Assembly: GCF_006494655.1 (NCBI RefSeq)
Contig: NZ_VHIM01000005.1
Coordinates: forward strand, 186,001 to 250,000
From: Arthrobacter agilis
GTDB lineage: Bacteria; Actinomycetota; Actinomycetes; Actinomycetales; Micrococcaceae
Length of the DNA: 64,000 nucleotides
Reading direction: 5' to 3'
The notes under the pieces are model-generated. The model did no database searches. It was not told where the DNA came from and saw only the letters and a program-made list of their open reading frames with translations. The translations under genes and the position numbers were made by a program. Numbering within the stretch: position 1 is the first letter of the stretch; each line of letters opens with the position of its first letter. Below are positions 47,601 to 55,453 of this stretch, in pieces.

Positions 47601-49128
47601 CGCCGCCCACCTGCTGGGGAGCGGCGGGCCGTTCCCCGCTGAACCGGACGGGCTGGACACCCTCGGGGCTCGCTCCGTCGAGTTCCGCGAGCGGCTGGAA
47701 CTTCCAGGCGTTGTTGCGGTAGTCGAGGATCACAGGCGACGTGAACTCCGCCGTGGATCCCACGCGGACGGGCTCCGACGGGGTGAGGTACGGCAGCACC
47801 TTGCCACGATTGGCTTGGGCGAAGAAGTTCGTCGACGCGCCGTCGTCGAGGCGGATGCCCCGTGCGGCGTTGTCGGCAACCACGGCGGCGAACTCGGGGG
47901 TGCCGGGCCGGGCGACGTCGGTCGGCTGCAGGAGCCGTTCCGTCCCGGTGGCGAGGGTCACCTCGCCGTACTGGTTGACGGTGTAGTTGTCGGCGACGGT
48001 GAAGTCACCCTCGGGCTGGAAGAGCATGCCCTCGACGGCCTCGCGTGCGGCGTCGCTGGCGGGCAGCGCGATGGCGCTGGCCTTCGGCTCCTCGGCTGCT
48101 TCGGTGAGCTCCTCGGTGCCGCCTGCGGCCACGGTGAGCTGGGTCATGCCGTTGAACTCGCCGACGAGACCCGTGACCTGGACGTGGTCGCCCACCGCGA
48201 CGGACCCGACGGTCGCGGGCGAGTAGACGAAGAGGGCGTCCGACGCCGTCTGGTCGGCAGCGGCGGACGTGCCCGCGGTCTGGAGGAAGAAGCCCTGGAA
48301 GCCGCCGCTCGGGTAGGCCGCGGTGATCTTGCCGCGGGTGGTGACGGTCGAGCCCACCAGGGGAGAGGTGTCGGTGGTGCCCTGGATGTCACGGATCGGA
48401 GTGACTGTGCCAGGTGTCGGGGCGGTGGGAGTGGGCGTGGGTGTCGGAGTCGGCGTAGGGGTGCTGCCGCCCGACGTCGAGTTCATGGGTGTCGTGTCCT
48501 GGAGCGTGAAGTCCGCCCCGTTGTCATCCGTGTCGGCGAAATTGGTCCGGTTCGTCGACTTCGTGCTGCCGGCGCCAGGTGTGGTGGCGGCGGAACCCTC
48601 GAACGCGAGCGCCGTACCGTAGCCCAGGAGGTCGACGACGCCGGGAGTGCCCGCGGCGTTCCCGACGGGGAGCGCGCCGACGCTGCTGGACCGGTCGGAC
48701 AGGACGATGACGCCGCCCGGACCGCCCGGGCCGAACCCGGTCACCAGGTCGGGGGTGGGCAGGGCCACGCCGGCCGCGCCGTTGCTGCCGCCCTGGACCA
48801 GGAAGTAGCCCTTGGCGGGGATGGTCCCGCGGAGGGCGGTGGCGCTCGGGTTCGCCGTGGAGCCGGGTGCCCGGTACTGCAGCGACCAGCCCTCGAGGCT
48901 GACCGGCGCATCGGTCGGGTTGTAGAGCTCCACGAACTTGTTGGTGTACGGGGTTCCTGCGGAGCCCCCGGTCACGAACGCTTCATTGATGATGACGCCG
49001 TCTCCTGTGACGGACGCCGTGCCCGGTGGTGTATCCACCGCGTTGGCAGGCAGTGCGATCATCGGCGAGGCGAGTAGCCCCAGTGACAGCGCCGCACCGA
49101 GCGCTCCCTTCCATGACGAATTAGTCAT
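44620..49128 (-). CDS. Secreted ExeM/NucH-type endonuclease fused to 5'-nucleotidase
   Basis: A 1502-residue secreted two-enzyme protein. A signal peptide (1-30, cut after ALPANA) is followed by a lamin-tail domain (about 38-170), a TP-repeat linker (223-236) and an OB fold (245-360). The EEP nuclease follows (510-838: ASFNVLN N518, MEIE E583, VNHF H685, TGDFNS D740, SDHDP H831). A metallophosphatase/5'-nucleotidase comes next (848-1340: NDFHGR D856/H858, GDN D891, GNHEFD, GHTHK H1067/H1069, NPGGLR). An Ig-like domain (about 1365-1455) and a Lys/Pro tail end it. It should digest extracellular DNA and dephosphorylate nucleotides. No LPXTG or membrane anchor is seen. ATG 49128, AAGGAG upstream. 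Confidence 0.92.
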   Translation of the reverse strand: MTNSSWKGALGAALSLGLLASPMIALPANAVDTPPGTASVTGDGVIINEAFVTGGSAGTPYTNKFVELYNPTDAPVSLEGWSLQYRAPGSTANPSATALRGTIPAKGYFLVQGGSNGAAGVALPTPDLVTGFGPGGPGGVIVLSDRSSSVGALPVGNAAGTPGVVDLLGYGTALAFEGSAATTPGAGSTKSTNRTNFADTDDNGADFTLQDTTPMNSTSGGSTPTPTPTPTPTPTAPTPGTVTPIRDIQGTTDTSPLVGSTVTTRGKITAAYPSGGFQGFFLQTAGTSAAADQTASDALFVYSPATVGSVAVGDHVQVTGLVGEFNGMTQLTVAAGGTEELTEAAEEPKASAIALPASDAAREAVEGMLFQPEGDFTVADNYTVNQYGEVTLATGTERLLQPTDVARPGTPEFAAVVADNAARGIRLDDGASTNFFAQANRGKVLPYLTPSEPVRVGSTAEFTSPVILDYRNNAWKFQPLAELDGASPEGVQPVRFSGERPAAPQQVGGDVKIASFNVLNYFPTTGDDLSGCTYYTDRAGNPITINGGCDARGAANKENFERQEAKIVAAITALDADVVTLMEIENSVKFGKNRDAALATLVEALNEKSPGTWDYVRSPADVPAPADEDVIRTALIYKKAVAEPVGESVILNDTVAFSNARKPLAQAFKPVGGTEDQTFLAIVNHFKSKGSGPSTGPNADTGDGQGAWNAARVTQARALAAFADTMKTAAKTDRVFLTGDFNSYTQEDPMQVLYEAGYVNQGEKDDSYSYVFSGLSGSLDHVLASPAVDATVTGVDTWNINSVESVALEYSRYNNNVTDYYVADPYRASDHDPVIVGFDVAAPDTTAELNLLNINDFHGRIDANTVRFAGTVEKLRAEFGEDKTAFLSAGDNIGASLFASALQDDEPTIDVLNALELKASAVGNHEFDRGLEDLTGRVSDSADYPILGANVYTKGTTDPALDEYSIITVDGVDVAVIGVVTEETASLVSPGGIATIDFGDPVEAVNRVAAEIEEQDLADVIVAEYHDGAGDGVVEGATIEEEIAAGGAFARIVTETTPLVDAIFTGHTHKQYAWDAPVPGAAGQTRPVLQTGSYGEFIGQITLTVDTATGDVESYTARNVARTTDADAGLVSTYPRVAAVKTIVDAALAEAAVIGNQPVGSVTQDITTAFNGTTRDDRTSESTLGNLVADSLRASLAPAERGGAQIGVVNPGGLRNELYYAPDGVVTFAEANAVLPFVNDLWTTTLTGAQFTAMLEQQWQPEGSSRSFLALGLSDNVSVTYDPALERGSRITSVLVDGEPLDPAKDYRIGTFSFLAQGGDNFTVFREGADTRESGLVDRDAWIEYIRANSPLSPSFDRRSVQVQGAPTAVKAGDAVSFAVSKLDLTSLGSPVNTSVAASYVAADGTATDLGAFPVTAGSATVTVTIPATAAGAGRLVLTAAPSSTTVTLPVTVEAVQEPEVPAEPGKPDKPDKPEKPGKPEKPGKPEKPGKPEKPEKPGKPA
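44634..44733 (-). repeat. Tandem repeat encoding the PGKPEK tail
   Basis: About five imperfect copies of an 18-base unit encode PGKPEK in the last ~38 residues of the secreted nuclease. Such repeats change copy number easily. Confidence 0.8.
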
Positions 49129-49223
49129 TCGTTCTTTCTTCTCCTTGACGATGGCCGCGAGAGCGGCCGCGAGTGGAACCCGCCTACCCGTCGATGGGTG
49201 GGCGCATTGGCAAGTGCACCGTA

Positions 49224-49239
49224 TGTGACGCAGGTGACA
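49224..49239. promoter_or_regulatory. CRP/GlxR-like dyad upstream of the secreted nuclease
   Basis: TGTGACGCAGGTGACA resembles TGTGA-N6-TCACA with one mismatch, and lies 96-111 bases before the ATG. The gap 49129-49423 has an AT-richer part around 49260-49300 suitable for a promoter; no gene is seen in it. Confidence 0.3.
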
Positions 49240-49423
49240 TTCCTATCCCCGGGAGAAGCCAACCAGAACATCGTTAACAATGGGTTACTAAAGAGCCAGT
49301 GGATGCGGAAGAACGGGCGCGACTCGTGCTCGATCGTGGACGAAAGAGCGTTCTCGGCGGGTTTCCTGGAGCGTTCCGGTCAGCATGTGCCGGGGTAGTC
49401 CCCGTTGAGGCGCCGAACATGAA

Positions 49424-49450
49424 AGGAGGCCCCGCACAGCGGGGCCTCCT
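49424..49450 (-). terminator. Terminator of tRNA-Ser (TGA)
   Basis: AGGAGGCCCCGC (49424-49435) pairs exactly with GCGGGGCCTCCT (49439-49450), with a 3-base loop, just past the tRNA 3' end. Confidence 0.7.
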
Positions 49451-49456
49451 CGGGAG

Positions 49457-49544
49457 CGGAAGGTAAGGGATTCGAACCCTTGAGACGGGGTAACCGCCCA
49501 CTGGTTTTCAAGACCAGCTCCTTCGGCCGCTCGGACAACCTTCC
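49457..49544 (-). tRNA. tRNA-Ser (TGA)
   Basis: An 88-base class II tRNA. The acceptor stem GGAAGGT pairs with ACCTTCC, the anticodon loop CTTGAAA gives TGA, and the T loop is TTCGAAT. CCA is not encoded. Confidence 0.95.
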
Positions 49545-49607
49545 CGCCGATAGTGTTTCACGAAAGGGCAGGGGACGCCCAACCATCGACGGACAGGAGG
49601 GGTGGAC

Positions 49608-50582
49608 ATGCGGGCAGTGGTGATCGAGGGTGCCGGAGGGCCGGAGGTGCTCTCCGTGCAGGAGGTCGCGGACCCCGTACCCACCGGGGACGAGGTCCTG
49701 ATCGAGGTCGTCGCCGCGGGGCTGAACCGGGCCGACGTCCAGCAGCGGAAGGGCCTGTACCCGCCGCCCTCCGGTGCGTCCCCCATCCCGGGCCTCGAGG
49801 TGTCCGGGCACATCATCGATGGTGGGCGCTCGCACTTCAGGGCGGGAGAGGCCGTCGTCGCGCTCCTCGCGGGCGGAGGCTACGCGGAGCGGGTGGCGGT
49901 GCCCGCCGGCCAGGTGGTCCGGGCGCCGGACGGGGTGGATCTCGTGGAGGCGGCCGGCCTGCCGGAGACGGCCGCCACGGTCTGGTCGAACCTCGTGCTG
50001 CAGGCCGGGATGGGAGAGGGCGACGACGTCCTCATCCATGGCGCATCCGGCGGGATCGGCGTCATGGCCGTCCAGGTGAGCCTCGCCCTCGGCGCCGTCC
50101 CCCACGTGACCGCCGGGTCTCCCGCGAAGCTCGACGTCGCCAGGTCACTCGGCGTGCGGACGCTGATCGACTACCGGCAGCAGGACTTCGTCGAGGAGGT
50201 CCGCACCGCGACGGCCGGCCGGGGCGCCGACGTGATCCTGGACGTCGTCGGTGCGAAGTACCTGGCCCGCAACATCGCTGCGCTGGCCACGGGCGGACGG
50301 CTCGTGGTGATCGGCCTGCAGGGCGGCGCAACAGCGGAGCTGGACCTCGGCGCGCTCATGGGCAAGCGGGCGAGTGTGGCCGGTACCACCCTGCGTTCCA
50401 GGCCGACGGCGGAGAAGGCCGCCATCATGGCCGCCGTGCAGCAGAACGTGTGGCCCCTCGTCGCCTCGGGCGCGGTCGAGCCCTTCGTGCGCCGGACGTT
50501 CCCCCTCGCGGACGTGGCGGACGCCCACGCCTACTTCGACTCGGGCGAACACACCGGGAAAGTCCTGCTGACGCTGCCTTAG
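49608..50582 (+). CDS. NAD(P)H-quinone oxidoreductase (PIG3-like MDR)
   Basis: The 324-residue protein matches the TP53I3/PIG3 branch of zinc-less medium-chain reductases. It shows MRAVVIEGAGGPEVL, AAGLNRADVQQRKGLYPPP, PIPGLEVSGHI, AAGLPETAATVWSNL and VLIHGASGGIGVMAVQ. Likely role: one- or two-electron quinone reduction with NADPH. The ATG at 49608 follows AGGAGG by 7 bases; a GTG two codons earlier is too close to it. The stop overlaps that of the convergent FUSC gene (TTAG at 50579-50582). Confidence 0.9.
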   Translation: MRAVVIEGAGGPEVLSVQEVADPVPTGDEVLIEVVAAGLNRADVQQRKGLYPPPSGASPIPGLEVSGHIIDGGRSHFRAGEAVVALLAGGGYAERVAVPAGQVVRAPDGVDLVEAAGLPETAATVWSNLVLQAGMGEGDDVLIHGASGGIGVMAVQVSLALGAVPHVTAGSPAKLDVARSLGVRTLIDYRQQDFVEEVRTATAGRGADVILDVVGAKYLARNIAALATGGRLVVIGLQGGATAELDLGALMGKRASVAGTTLRSRPTAEKAAIMAAVQQNVWPLVASGAVEPFVRRTFPLADVADAHAYFDSGEHTGKVLLTLP

Positions 50583-51667
50583 GAGGACCGGGCCGGCCGG
50601 ATGTGCTGGCGCAGGTGGAGCAGCACGACCAGCGCGATGCCCACCGATGCTCCGACGAGGGTCTCGACGGCCCGGTCGGCCAGCAGGGCCGATGGATCGG
50701 TCGGGTGCGCGAGTTCCGCGGAGACGAGGGCGAGCGGCGTCACGAACGCCTGGGCGAGGGCGTACTGGCGCAGGATGAACATCTCGGCGGCGAACTGCGC
50801 GACGGCGATCACCAGCACCTTGTGCCAGGCGTCCAGCTCGGGCAGGAGGATCAGCGCGGTGAGGGCGAGCCCCGCAACAGTACCCAGGATGCGCTGCAGC
50901 CCCCGGGTGACGCGGGCGCGCGCCGACTGCCCGATCAGTGGCACGGTCGCCGCGACCATCGCCCAGTAGCTGTGTCCGATTCCCAGCGCCGTCGCAGCGC
51001 TGCCGGCGATCATCGCCGCTGCCACGTAGAGGGCTGCTTCCCGGCCCAGCGCCCCCAGGTACCGCGCCGTGGGGTGATCGGCGGGCTGCCGCTCCCACCC
51101 CGTGCGGTGGGTCGGCCAGAGGTTGCCCGCCTGTCCGAGAACGGCAGCGAAGGCCACCGTGGCGACCGCCGCCAGCATGCCCTCCCAGAGCGACGGCTGG
51201 CTCGGGACGGACGCGATCGTGGCGAACGCGAAGATGTGGAACAGTGATCCGCCGGGCCGGAGGCGGAACAGGCCCGCCAGGAACGTCCCCGCTCCGGCGA
51301 CCGCGCTGGTCAGGAACACCAGGTCCCAGGGGCCGAGGTCGGCGCGTGCCGCCAGTGCCGCCGCCAGGATCACCGTGAGCATGAGGCCGCCACCGCGCAG
51401 CTGGGTGGCGAGACGCTGCCGGTGCGGTTCGTTCCGGCCGTAGATGCCGGCGAAGGCACCGAAGGTCGCGAACACCGCGAGGTCGAGCCGGCCCATCACC
51501 AGGACTGCGAGGAGCGGCAGACCGACGCCGAGGGCGCAGCGGAGCGCGGGGTGGTGGTCTGATGCGGGCGGGGCGATGCGCACGAGATCGCGCAGGAGTG
51601 TCACGGCGGGCGGGCTTCCGGTGGGAGGGATCGACGGCGCCGCTGGCATCGCGTGGCGGGAAGCCAC
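50579..51667 (-). CDS. FUSC family membrane protein (aromatic acid exporter type)
   Basis: The 362-residue protein has two sets of hydrophobic helices, about 45-165 and 215-345, as in FUSC/ArAE transporters. The N-terminal motif LPLLAVLVMGRLDLAVFATFGAFAGIYGR and the second-half GHSYWAMVAATVPLIGQSARARVTRGLQRILGT, with its R-x-x-G-T region, fit the family. The last helix is followed by a basic tail. It probably exports aromatic acids or other amphipathic anions. The start is doubtful: GTG at 51667 is used here, ATG at 51649 is an alternative, and neither has a well-spaced ribosome binding site. Confidence 0.8.
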   Translation of the reverse strand: MASRHAMPAAPSIPPTGSPPAVTLLRDLVRIAPPASDHHPALRCALGVGLPLLAVLVMGRLDLAVFATFGAFAGIYGRNEPHRQRLATQLRGGGLMLTVILAAALAARADLGPWDLVFLTSAVAGAGTFLAGLFRLRPGGSLFHIFAFATIASVPSQPSLWEGMLAAVATVAFAAVLGQAGNLWPTHRTGWERQPADHPTARYLGALGREAALYVAAAMIAGSAATALGIGHSYWAMVAATVPLIGQSARARVTRGLQRILGTVAGLALTALILLPELDAWHKVLVIAVAQFAAEMFILRQYALAQAFVTPLALVSAELAHPTDPSALLADRAVETLVGASVGIALVVLLHLRQHIRPARSS

Positions 51668-51791
51668 CCCTTAACTTTACGCCTGCCCCGTCAGGGCACG
51701 GAGGGCGCCGGACCGCGCATCATCAGTGTGCTTTCGATCCTCGCGGCGCTGTGCGAGGGTGGAAGGACGACCGACGGAAAGGAGCAGTGCC

Positions 51792-52022
51792 ATGGGTACG
51801 AACGATCACGGGCAGGACGAGCACGAGGGCGGACTGGAACGGGCGGCCGACATCTTCGCCGAGAACCTCGGGGACCAGGCGCCCGACGGCATCGACGACG
51901 GGCCCACGGATGACGCGGACGAGCCGGCCGACGGACGGACGAGGACGCACTCCAGCATCAGCGAGGGCCTGAACGCGAACGACGACGACGAGCCCCCCGC
52001 AGTACGGGACGACGGGCACTGA
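51792..52022 (+). CDS. Small acidic disordered protein, function unknown
   Basis: A 76-residue protein, mostly Asp/Glu/Gly and with no hydrophobic core (MGTNDHGQDEHEGGLERAAD, then many DD and DE pairs). It is preceded by AAAGGAG 8 bases before the ATG, so it is probably translated. No family is recognised. It could be a small protein-binding or hydration-type protein. It is divergent from the FUSC gene. Confidence 0.6.
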   Translation: MGTNDHGQDEHEGGLERAADIFAENLGDQAPDGIDDGPTDDADEPADGRTRTHSSISEGLNANDDDEPPAVRDDGH

Positions 52023-52247
52023 CCCGGCCCTGGTCGGGCGGCGGCCCGGTCCTCAATCGGCACTGATCGGGCGGCGGCCCTGCGGCCCTCGTCAGAGGCC
52101 CGCCAGCCTCGGCCCGACGAGCCGGCCGTCCGGCGCACCGGTACGTGTGTTCGGCGCATCCCGTCCCTCAGGAGGCTTGCCTTGTGACGCAGGCCTCACT
52201 ACGTTGCTACCTTCGTGTGCACCACACTCTCGCACTCGAGGAGCATC

Positions 52248-54524
52248 ATGAGTAAGAAGCAGAGCGGGTCCCACCGGCACGACGACGTGCTGGTGACGGA
52301 TCCGGACCTGCCCGCGGTCGCCGTCGACCCGCAGCAGGCCGAAGCAGAGGAACGTCGGTGGACACCGGCGAAGATCGCGCTGTGGGTGGGCATCGCCCTC
52401 CTCGGCGGCGTCTCCTGGACCATCCTCGCCATCGTGCGGGGCGAGACCGTGAACGCCATCTGGTTCGTGTTCGCGGCGGTCTGCACCTATCTCATCGCCT
52501 ACCGGTTCTACTCGAAGTTCATCGAGCGCAACCTCCTGAAGCCGGACGACCGCCGTGCGACGCCCGCGGAGTACAAGGCCGATGGAAAGGACTACGCGGC
52601 CACCGACCGCCGCGTCCTCTTCGGGCACCACTTCGCCGCCATCGCGGGAGCCGGGCCCCTGGTCGGGCCCGTGCTGGCCGCCCAGATGGGCTACCTGCCC
52701 GGCACCCTGTGGATCATCATCGGCGTGATCTTCGCCGGCGCCGTCCAGGACTACCTCGTCATGTTCTTCTCCATGCGCCGCGGCGGCCGGTCGCTCGGCC
52801 AGATGGCCCGTGAGGAACTGGGGATCATCGGTGGCACGGCAGCGCTCATCGCCACCCTGGCGATCATGATCATCATCGTGGCGATCCTCGCTCTCGTGGT
52901 CGTGAATGCCCTCGGCGAAAGCCCCTGGGGCGTCTTCTCCGTCTCGATGACCATCCCGATCGCCCTGTTCATGGGGGTCTACCTCCGCTACCTGAGGCCC
53001 GGCAAGGTCACCGAGGTGTCCCTCATCGGATTCGCGCTGCTCCTGCTCGCCATCATCGGCGGTGGCTGGATCTCCGAGACGGCCTGGGGCGCGGAGATGT
53101 TCACGCTGGACCGCATCACCATCGCCTGGGGCATCATCATCTACGGCTTCATCGCCGCCGTCCTGCCCGTGTGGCTCCTGCTCGCCCCGCGCGACTACCT
53201 GTCGACGTTCATGAAGATCGGCACCATCCTCATGCTCGCCGTCGCGATCGTCATCACGCGTCCGGAGATCAGCGTTCCCGCGGTCACCGACTACGCGACC
53301 ACCGGTGCCGGCCCCGTCGTCGCGGGAACGCTCTTCCCGTTCCTCTTCGTGACCATCGCCTGCGGTGCGCTCTCGGGCTTCCACGCGCTGATCGCCTCCG
53401 GCACCACCCCCAAGATGATCGAGAAGGAACGCCAGACCCGGTTCATCGGCTACGGCGGCATGCTCATGGAGTCCTTCGTTGCCATCATGGCGCTCGTCGC
53501 CGCCCTCTCGATCGACCGGGGGATCTACTTCGCGATGAACTCCTCGGGCGCCGCGACCGGCGGCACCATCGAGGGTGCCGTCACCTTCGTCAACGGTCTC
53601 GGGCTCACGGGCGTGAACCTCACCCAGGACGCCCTGAGCACCCTGGCCGCCAACGTGGGCGAGGAGTCCATCGTCTCCCGCACAGGTGGCGCCCCGACCC
53701 TCGCCGTCGGTATCGCACAGATCATGCAGGGCGTTTTCGGCGGCGCCGGGATGATGGCGTTCTGGTACCACTTCGCCATCATGTTCGAGGCGCTCTTCAT
53801 CCTCACGGCGGTCGACGCCGGAACGCGCGTGGCCCGGTTCATGCTGCAGGACAGCATCGGGAACTTCGTGCCCCGCTTCCGCGACACGTCCTGGCGGGTG
53901 GGCGCGTGGATCTGCACGGCCGTCATGGTGGCCGGCTGGGGGGCGATCCTGATCATGGGCGTCACCGACCCGCTCGGCGGCATCAATACGCTCTTCCCGC
54001 TGTTCGGCATCGCGAACCAGCTGCTCGCGGCGATCGCACTCGCCGTCTGCATGGCGATCTGCGCCAAGCGCGGGCTCTTCAGGTTCCTCTGGATTCCTGC
54101 GCTGCCGCTGGCCTTCGCCTCGGTGGTGACCATCACGGCGTCGTTCCTGAAGATCTTCTCGTCGACGCCGGCGATCGGGTACTGGGCCCAGCACACTGCC
54201 TTCAAGAACGCCCTCGAGGCGGGTGAGCAGAGCTTCGGGACAGCGACGTCCGTCGCAGCCATGGAGGCGGTGGTGCGCAACACCTTCATCCAGGGCACGC
54301 TGTCCATCGTCTTCGTGGTGCTGTCCATCATCGTCATCACGACGGCGATCATCGCGACCGTCAAGGCGTACCGGAACGGCGGCGGGGCGGAGACCGAGGA
54401 CGCCCCGGTGGCATCCCGGATCTTCGCTCCCGCGGGCCTCGCGGCCACGCCCGCCGAGAAGGAACTCGAGGCCCAGTGGGCCGCGCTCGAGCCCGGCAGG
54501 CGTCCGGCGAGGACGGGCCACTGA
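52248..54524 (+). CDS. cstA: CstA family carbon starvation protein (pyruvate/peptide transporter)
   Basis: The 758-residue transporter has about 18 hydrophobic helices and the CstA features: KDYAATDRRVLFGHHFAAIAGAGPLVGPVLAAQMG, a GAVQDYLVMFFSMRRGGRSLGQ loop, and LVNGLGL- and AGTRVARFMLQD-type regions. In E. coli CstA takes up peptides and pyruvate during carbon limitation and depends on the small YbdD protein. Here ybdD follows with a one-base overlap. The ATG at 52248 follows GAGGAG. No clear CRP site was found in front. Confidence 0.93.
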   Translation: MSKKQSGSHRHDDVLVTDPDLPAVAVDPQQAEAEERRWTPAKIALWVGIALLGGVSWTILAIVRGETVNAIWFVFAAVCTYLIAYRFYSKFIERNLLKPDDRRATPAEYKADGKDYAATDRRVLFGHHFAAIAGAGPLVGPVLAAQMGYLPGTLWIIIGVIFAGAVQDYLVMFFSMRRGGRSLGQMAREELGIIGGTAALIATLAIMIIIVAILALVVVNALGESPWGVFSVSMTIPIALFMGVYLRYLRPGKVTEVSLIGFALLLLAIIGGGWISETAWGAEMFTLDRITIAWGIIIYGFIAAVLPVWLLLAPRDYLSTFMKIGTILMLAVAIVITRPEISVPAVTDYATTGAGPVVAGTLFPFLFVTIACGALSGFHALIASGTTPKMIEKERQTRFIGYGGMLMESFVAIMALVAALSIDRGIYFAMNSSGAATGGTIEGAVTFVNGLGLTGVNLTQDALSTLAANVGEESIVSRTGGAPTLAVGIAQIMQGVFGGAGMMAFWYHFAIMFEALFILTAVDAGTRVARFMLQDSIGNFVPRFRDTSWRVGAWICTAVMVAGWGAILIMGVTDPLGGINTLFPLFGIANQLLAAIALAVCMAICAKRGLFRFLWIPALPLAFASVVTITASFLKIFSSTPAIGYWAQHTAFKNALEAGEQSFGTATSVAAMEAVVRNTFIQGTLSIVFVVLSIIVITTAIIATVKAYRNGGGAETEDAPVASRIFAPAGLAATPAEKELEAQWAALEPGRRPARTGH

Positions 54525-54733
54525 TGACTGTCCCGGCGGTACTCCACCGCGCGCGCGACACCGCGCGCGAGCTGGCATGGCTGTTCAGGGGCGTCATGGG
54601 GGAGAACGCGTACCAGGCCTATCTCGACCACCACGAGCGATCCCACACCGGGGGTCTGCCCATGACGGAGCGCGAGTTCTGGCGTGACAAGACGGACCGT
54701 CAGGATGCGAACCCGGAAGGGCGCTGCTGCTAG
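54524..54733 (+). CDS. YbdD/YjiX family protein (DUF466), CstA partner
   Basis: The 69-residue protein shows the small-family pattern WLFRGVMGENAYQAYLDHHERSHTG followed by P-M-T-E-R-E-F-W-R-D-K and a short C-terminus ending CC. It overlaps the cstA stop (TGATG) and is probably translationally coupled. Partner proteins of this type are needed for pyruvate uptake by CstA/BtsT in E. coli. Confidence 0.9.
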   Translation: MTVPAVLHRARDTARELAWLFRGVMGENAYQAYLDHHERSHTGGLPMTEREFWRDKTDRQDANPEGRCC

Positions 54734-54745
54734 GTACGCCCGCCG

Positions 54746-54779
54746 CGAAGCCCGGTCCTCCCGCGAGGGCCGGGCTTCG
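54746..54779. terminator. Terminator of the cstA-ybdD operon
   Basis: CGAAGCCCGGTCCTC pairs with GAGGGCCGGGCTTCG (one wobble pair) with a CCGC loop, 12 bases after the ybdD stop. Confidence 0.65.
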
Positions 54780-54836
54780 TCGTGTCCAGGGGTCACCGAC
54801 CTGCGTCCTCCGCATGCGTTGTGGGAGCATAGCGTC

Positions 54837-55448
54837 ATGACGGAACAGCAGTCGGGCGCCGATTCCGAACCCACTCAGGGGCCAGGCCCGGAGCAGTCCC
54901 CCAGCAGCACGCCCGAGCTCCCCACCTCGCCCGCGACACCGGACCCGCGCACGGCGTCCCTCGCGGAACTCGTCGACGAACCCGCGAAGGTGATGCGGAT
55001 CGGCACCATGCTGAAGCAACTGCTCGAAGAGGTGCGCTCCGCGCCGCTGGACGACGCCGGCCGCACGCGCCTGGCCGCCATCCACGAACGGTCGGTGAAG
55101 GAACTCGAGGACGGGCTGGCTCCCGAGCTGGTCGAGGAACTGCACCGCATCAACCTGCCCTTCGATCACGAATCCGTGCCCACGGACGCGGAACTGCGCG
55201 TGGCGCAGGCCCAGCTCGTCGGATGGCTCGAGGGGCTCTTCCACGGGATCCAGACCGCGCTCGCGGCGCAGCAGATGACCAATCAGCAACTGGCCGCGCG
55301 CCTCCAGCTCCGCCAGCTGCCGCCCGGCACCGTGCTGGCCCCCGGCGTCGTCGTGGGTGAGGACGGCGAGCCACGACGCACGACGACGTCCCCCCGCCCG
55401 CCCCAGGCTGCCCCCGCGGACAGCCACGGGCCGGGCCAGTACCTGTAG
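54837..55448 (+). CDS. bpa: Bacterial proteasome activator (Bpa/PafE)
   Basis: The 203-residue protein has the Bpa core (DUF2587; about 40-160: RTASLAELVDEPAKVMRIGT through the helix-rich segment with ELVEELHRINLPF and EAQAQLVGWLEGLFHG-like repeats). It ends in GQYL, the C-terminal motif that docks into the 20S proteasome alpha ring. Mycobacterial Bpa/PafE (Rv3780) forms a dodecameric ring that feeds unfolded proteins into the proteasome without ATP. The N-terminal 38 residues and a Pro-rich linker before the tail are disordered. ATG at 54837. The gene starts a two-gene unit with the helical protein at 55454. Confidence 0.95.
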   Translation: MTEQQSGADSEPTQGPGPEQSPSSTPELPTSPATPDPRTASLAELVDEPAKVMRIGTMLKQLLEEVRSAPLDDAGRTRLAAIHERSVKELEDGLAPELVEELHRINLPFDHESVPTDAELRVAQAQLVGWLEGLFHGIQTALAAQQMTNQQLAARLQLRQLPPGTVLAPGVVVGEDGEPRRTTTSPRPPQAAPADSHGPGQYL

Positions 55449-55453
55449 CGCGG

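Noticed and set aside
47074..49077. 667-codon plus-strand open frame across the nuclease gene
   Set aside because: Antisense of a clearly real secreted protein; Gly/Arg/Val-rich without motif.
52177..52205. GTGA-N8-TCAC dyad before cstA
   Set aside because: Spacing is 8, not the 6 of CRP/GlxR sites, so I do not call it an operator.
52092..54578. 828-codon minus-strand open frame across cstA-ybdD
   Set aside because: It is Asp/His/Glu-rich low complexity opposite an intact CstA; no domain recognised.
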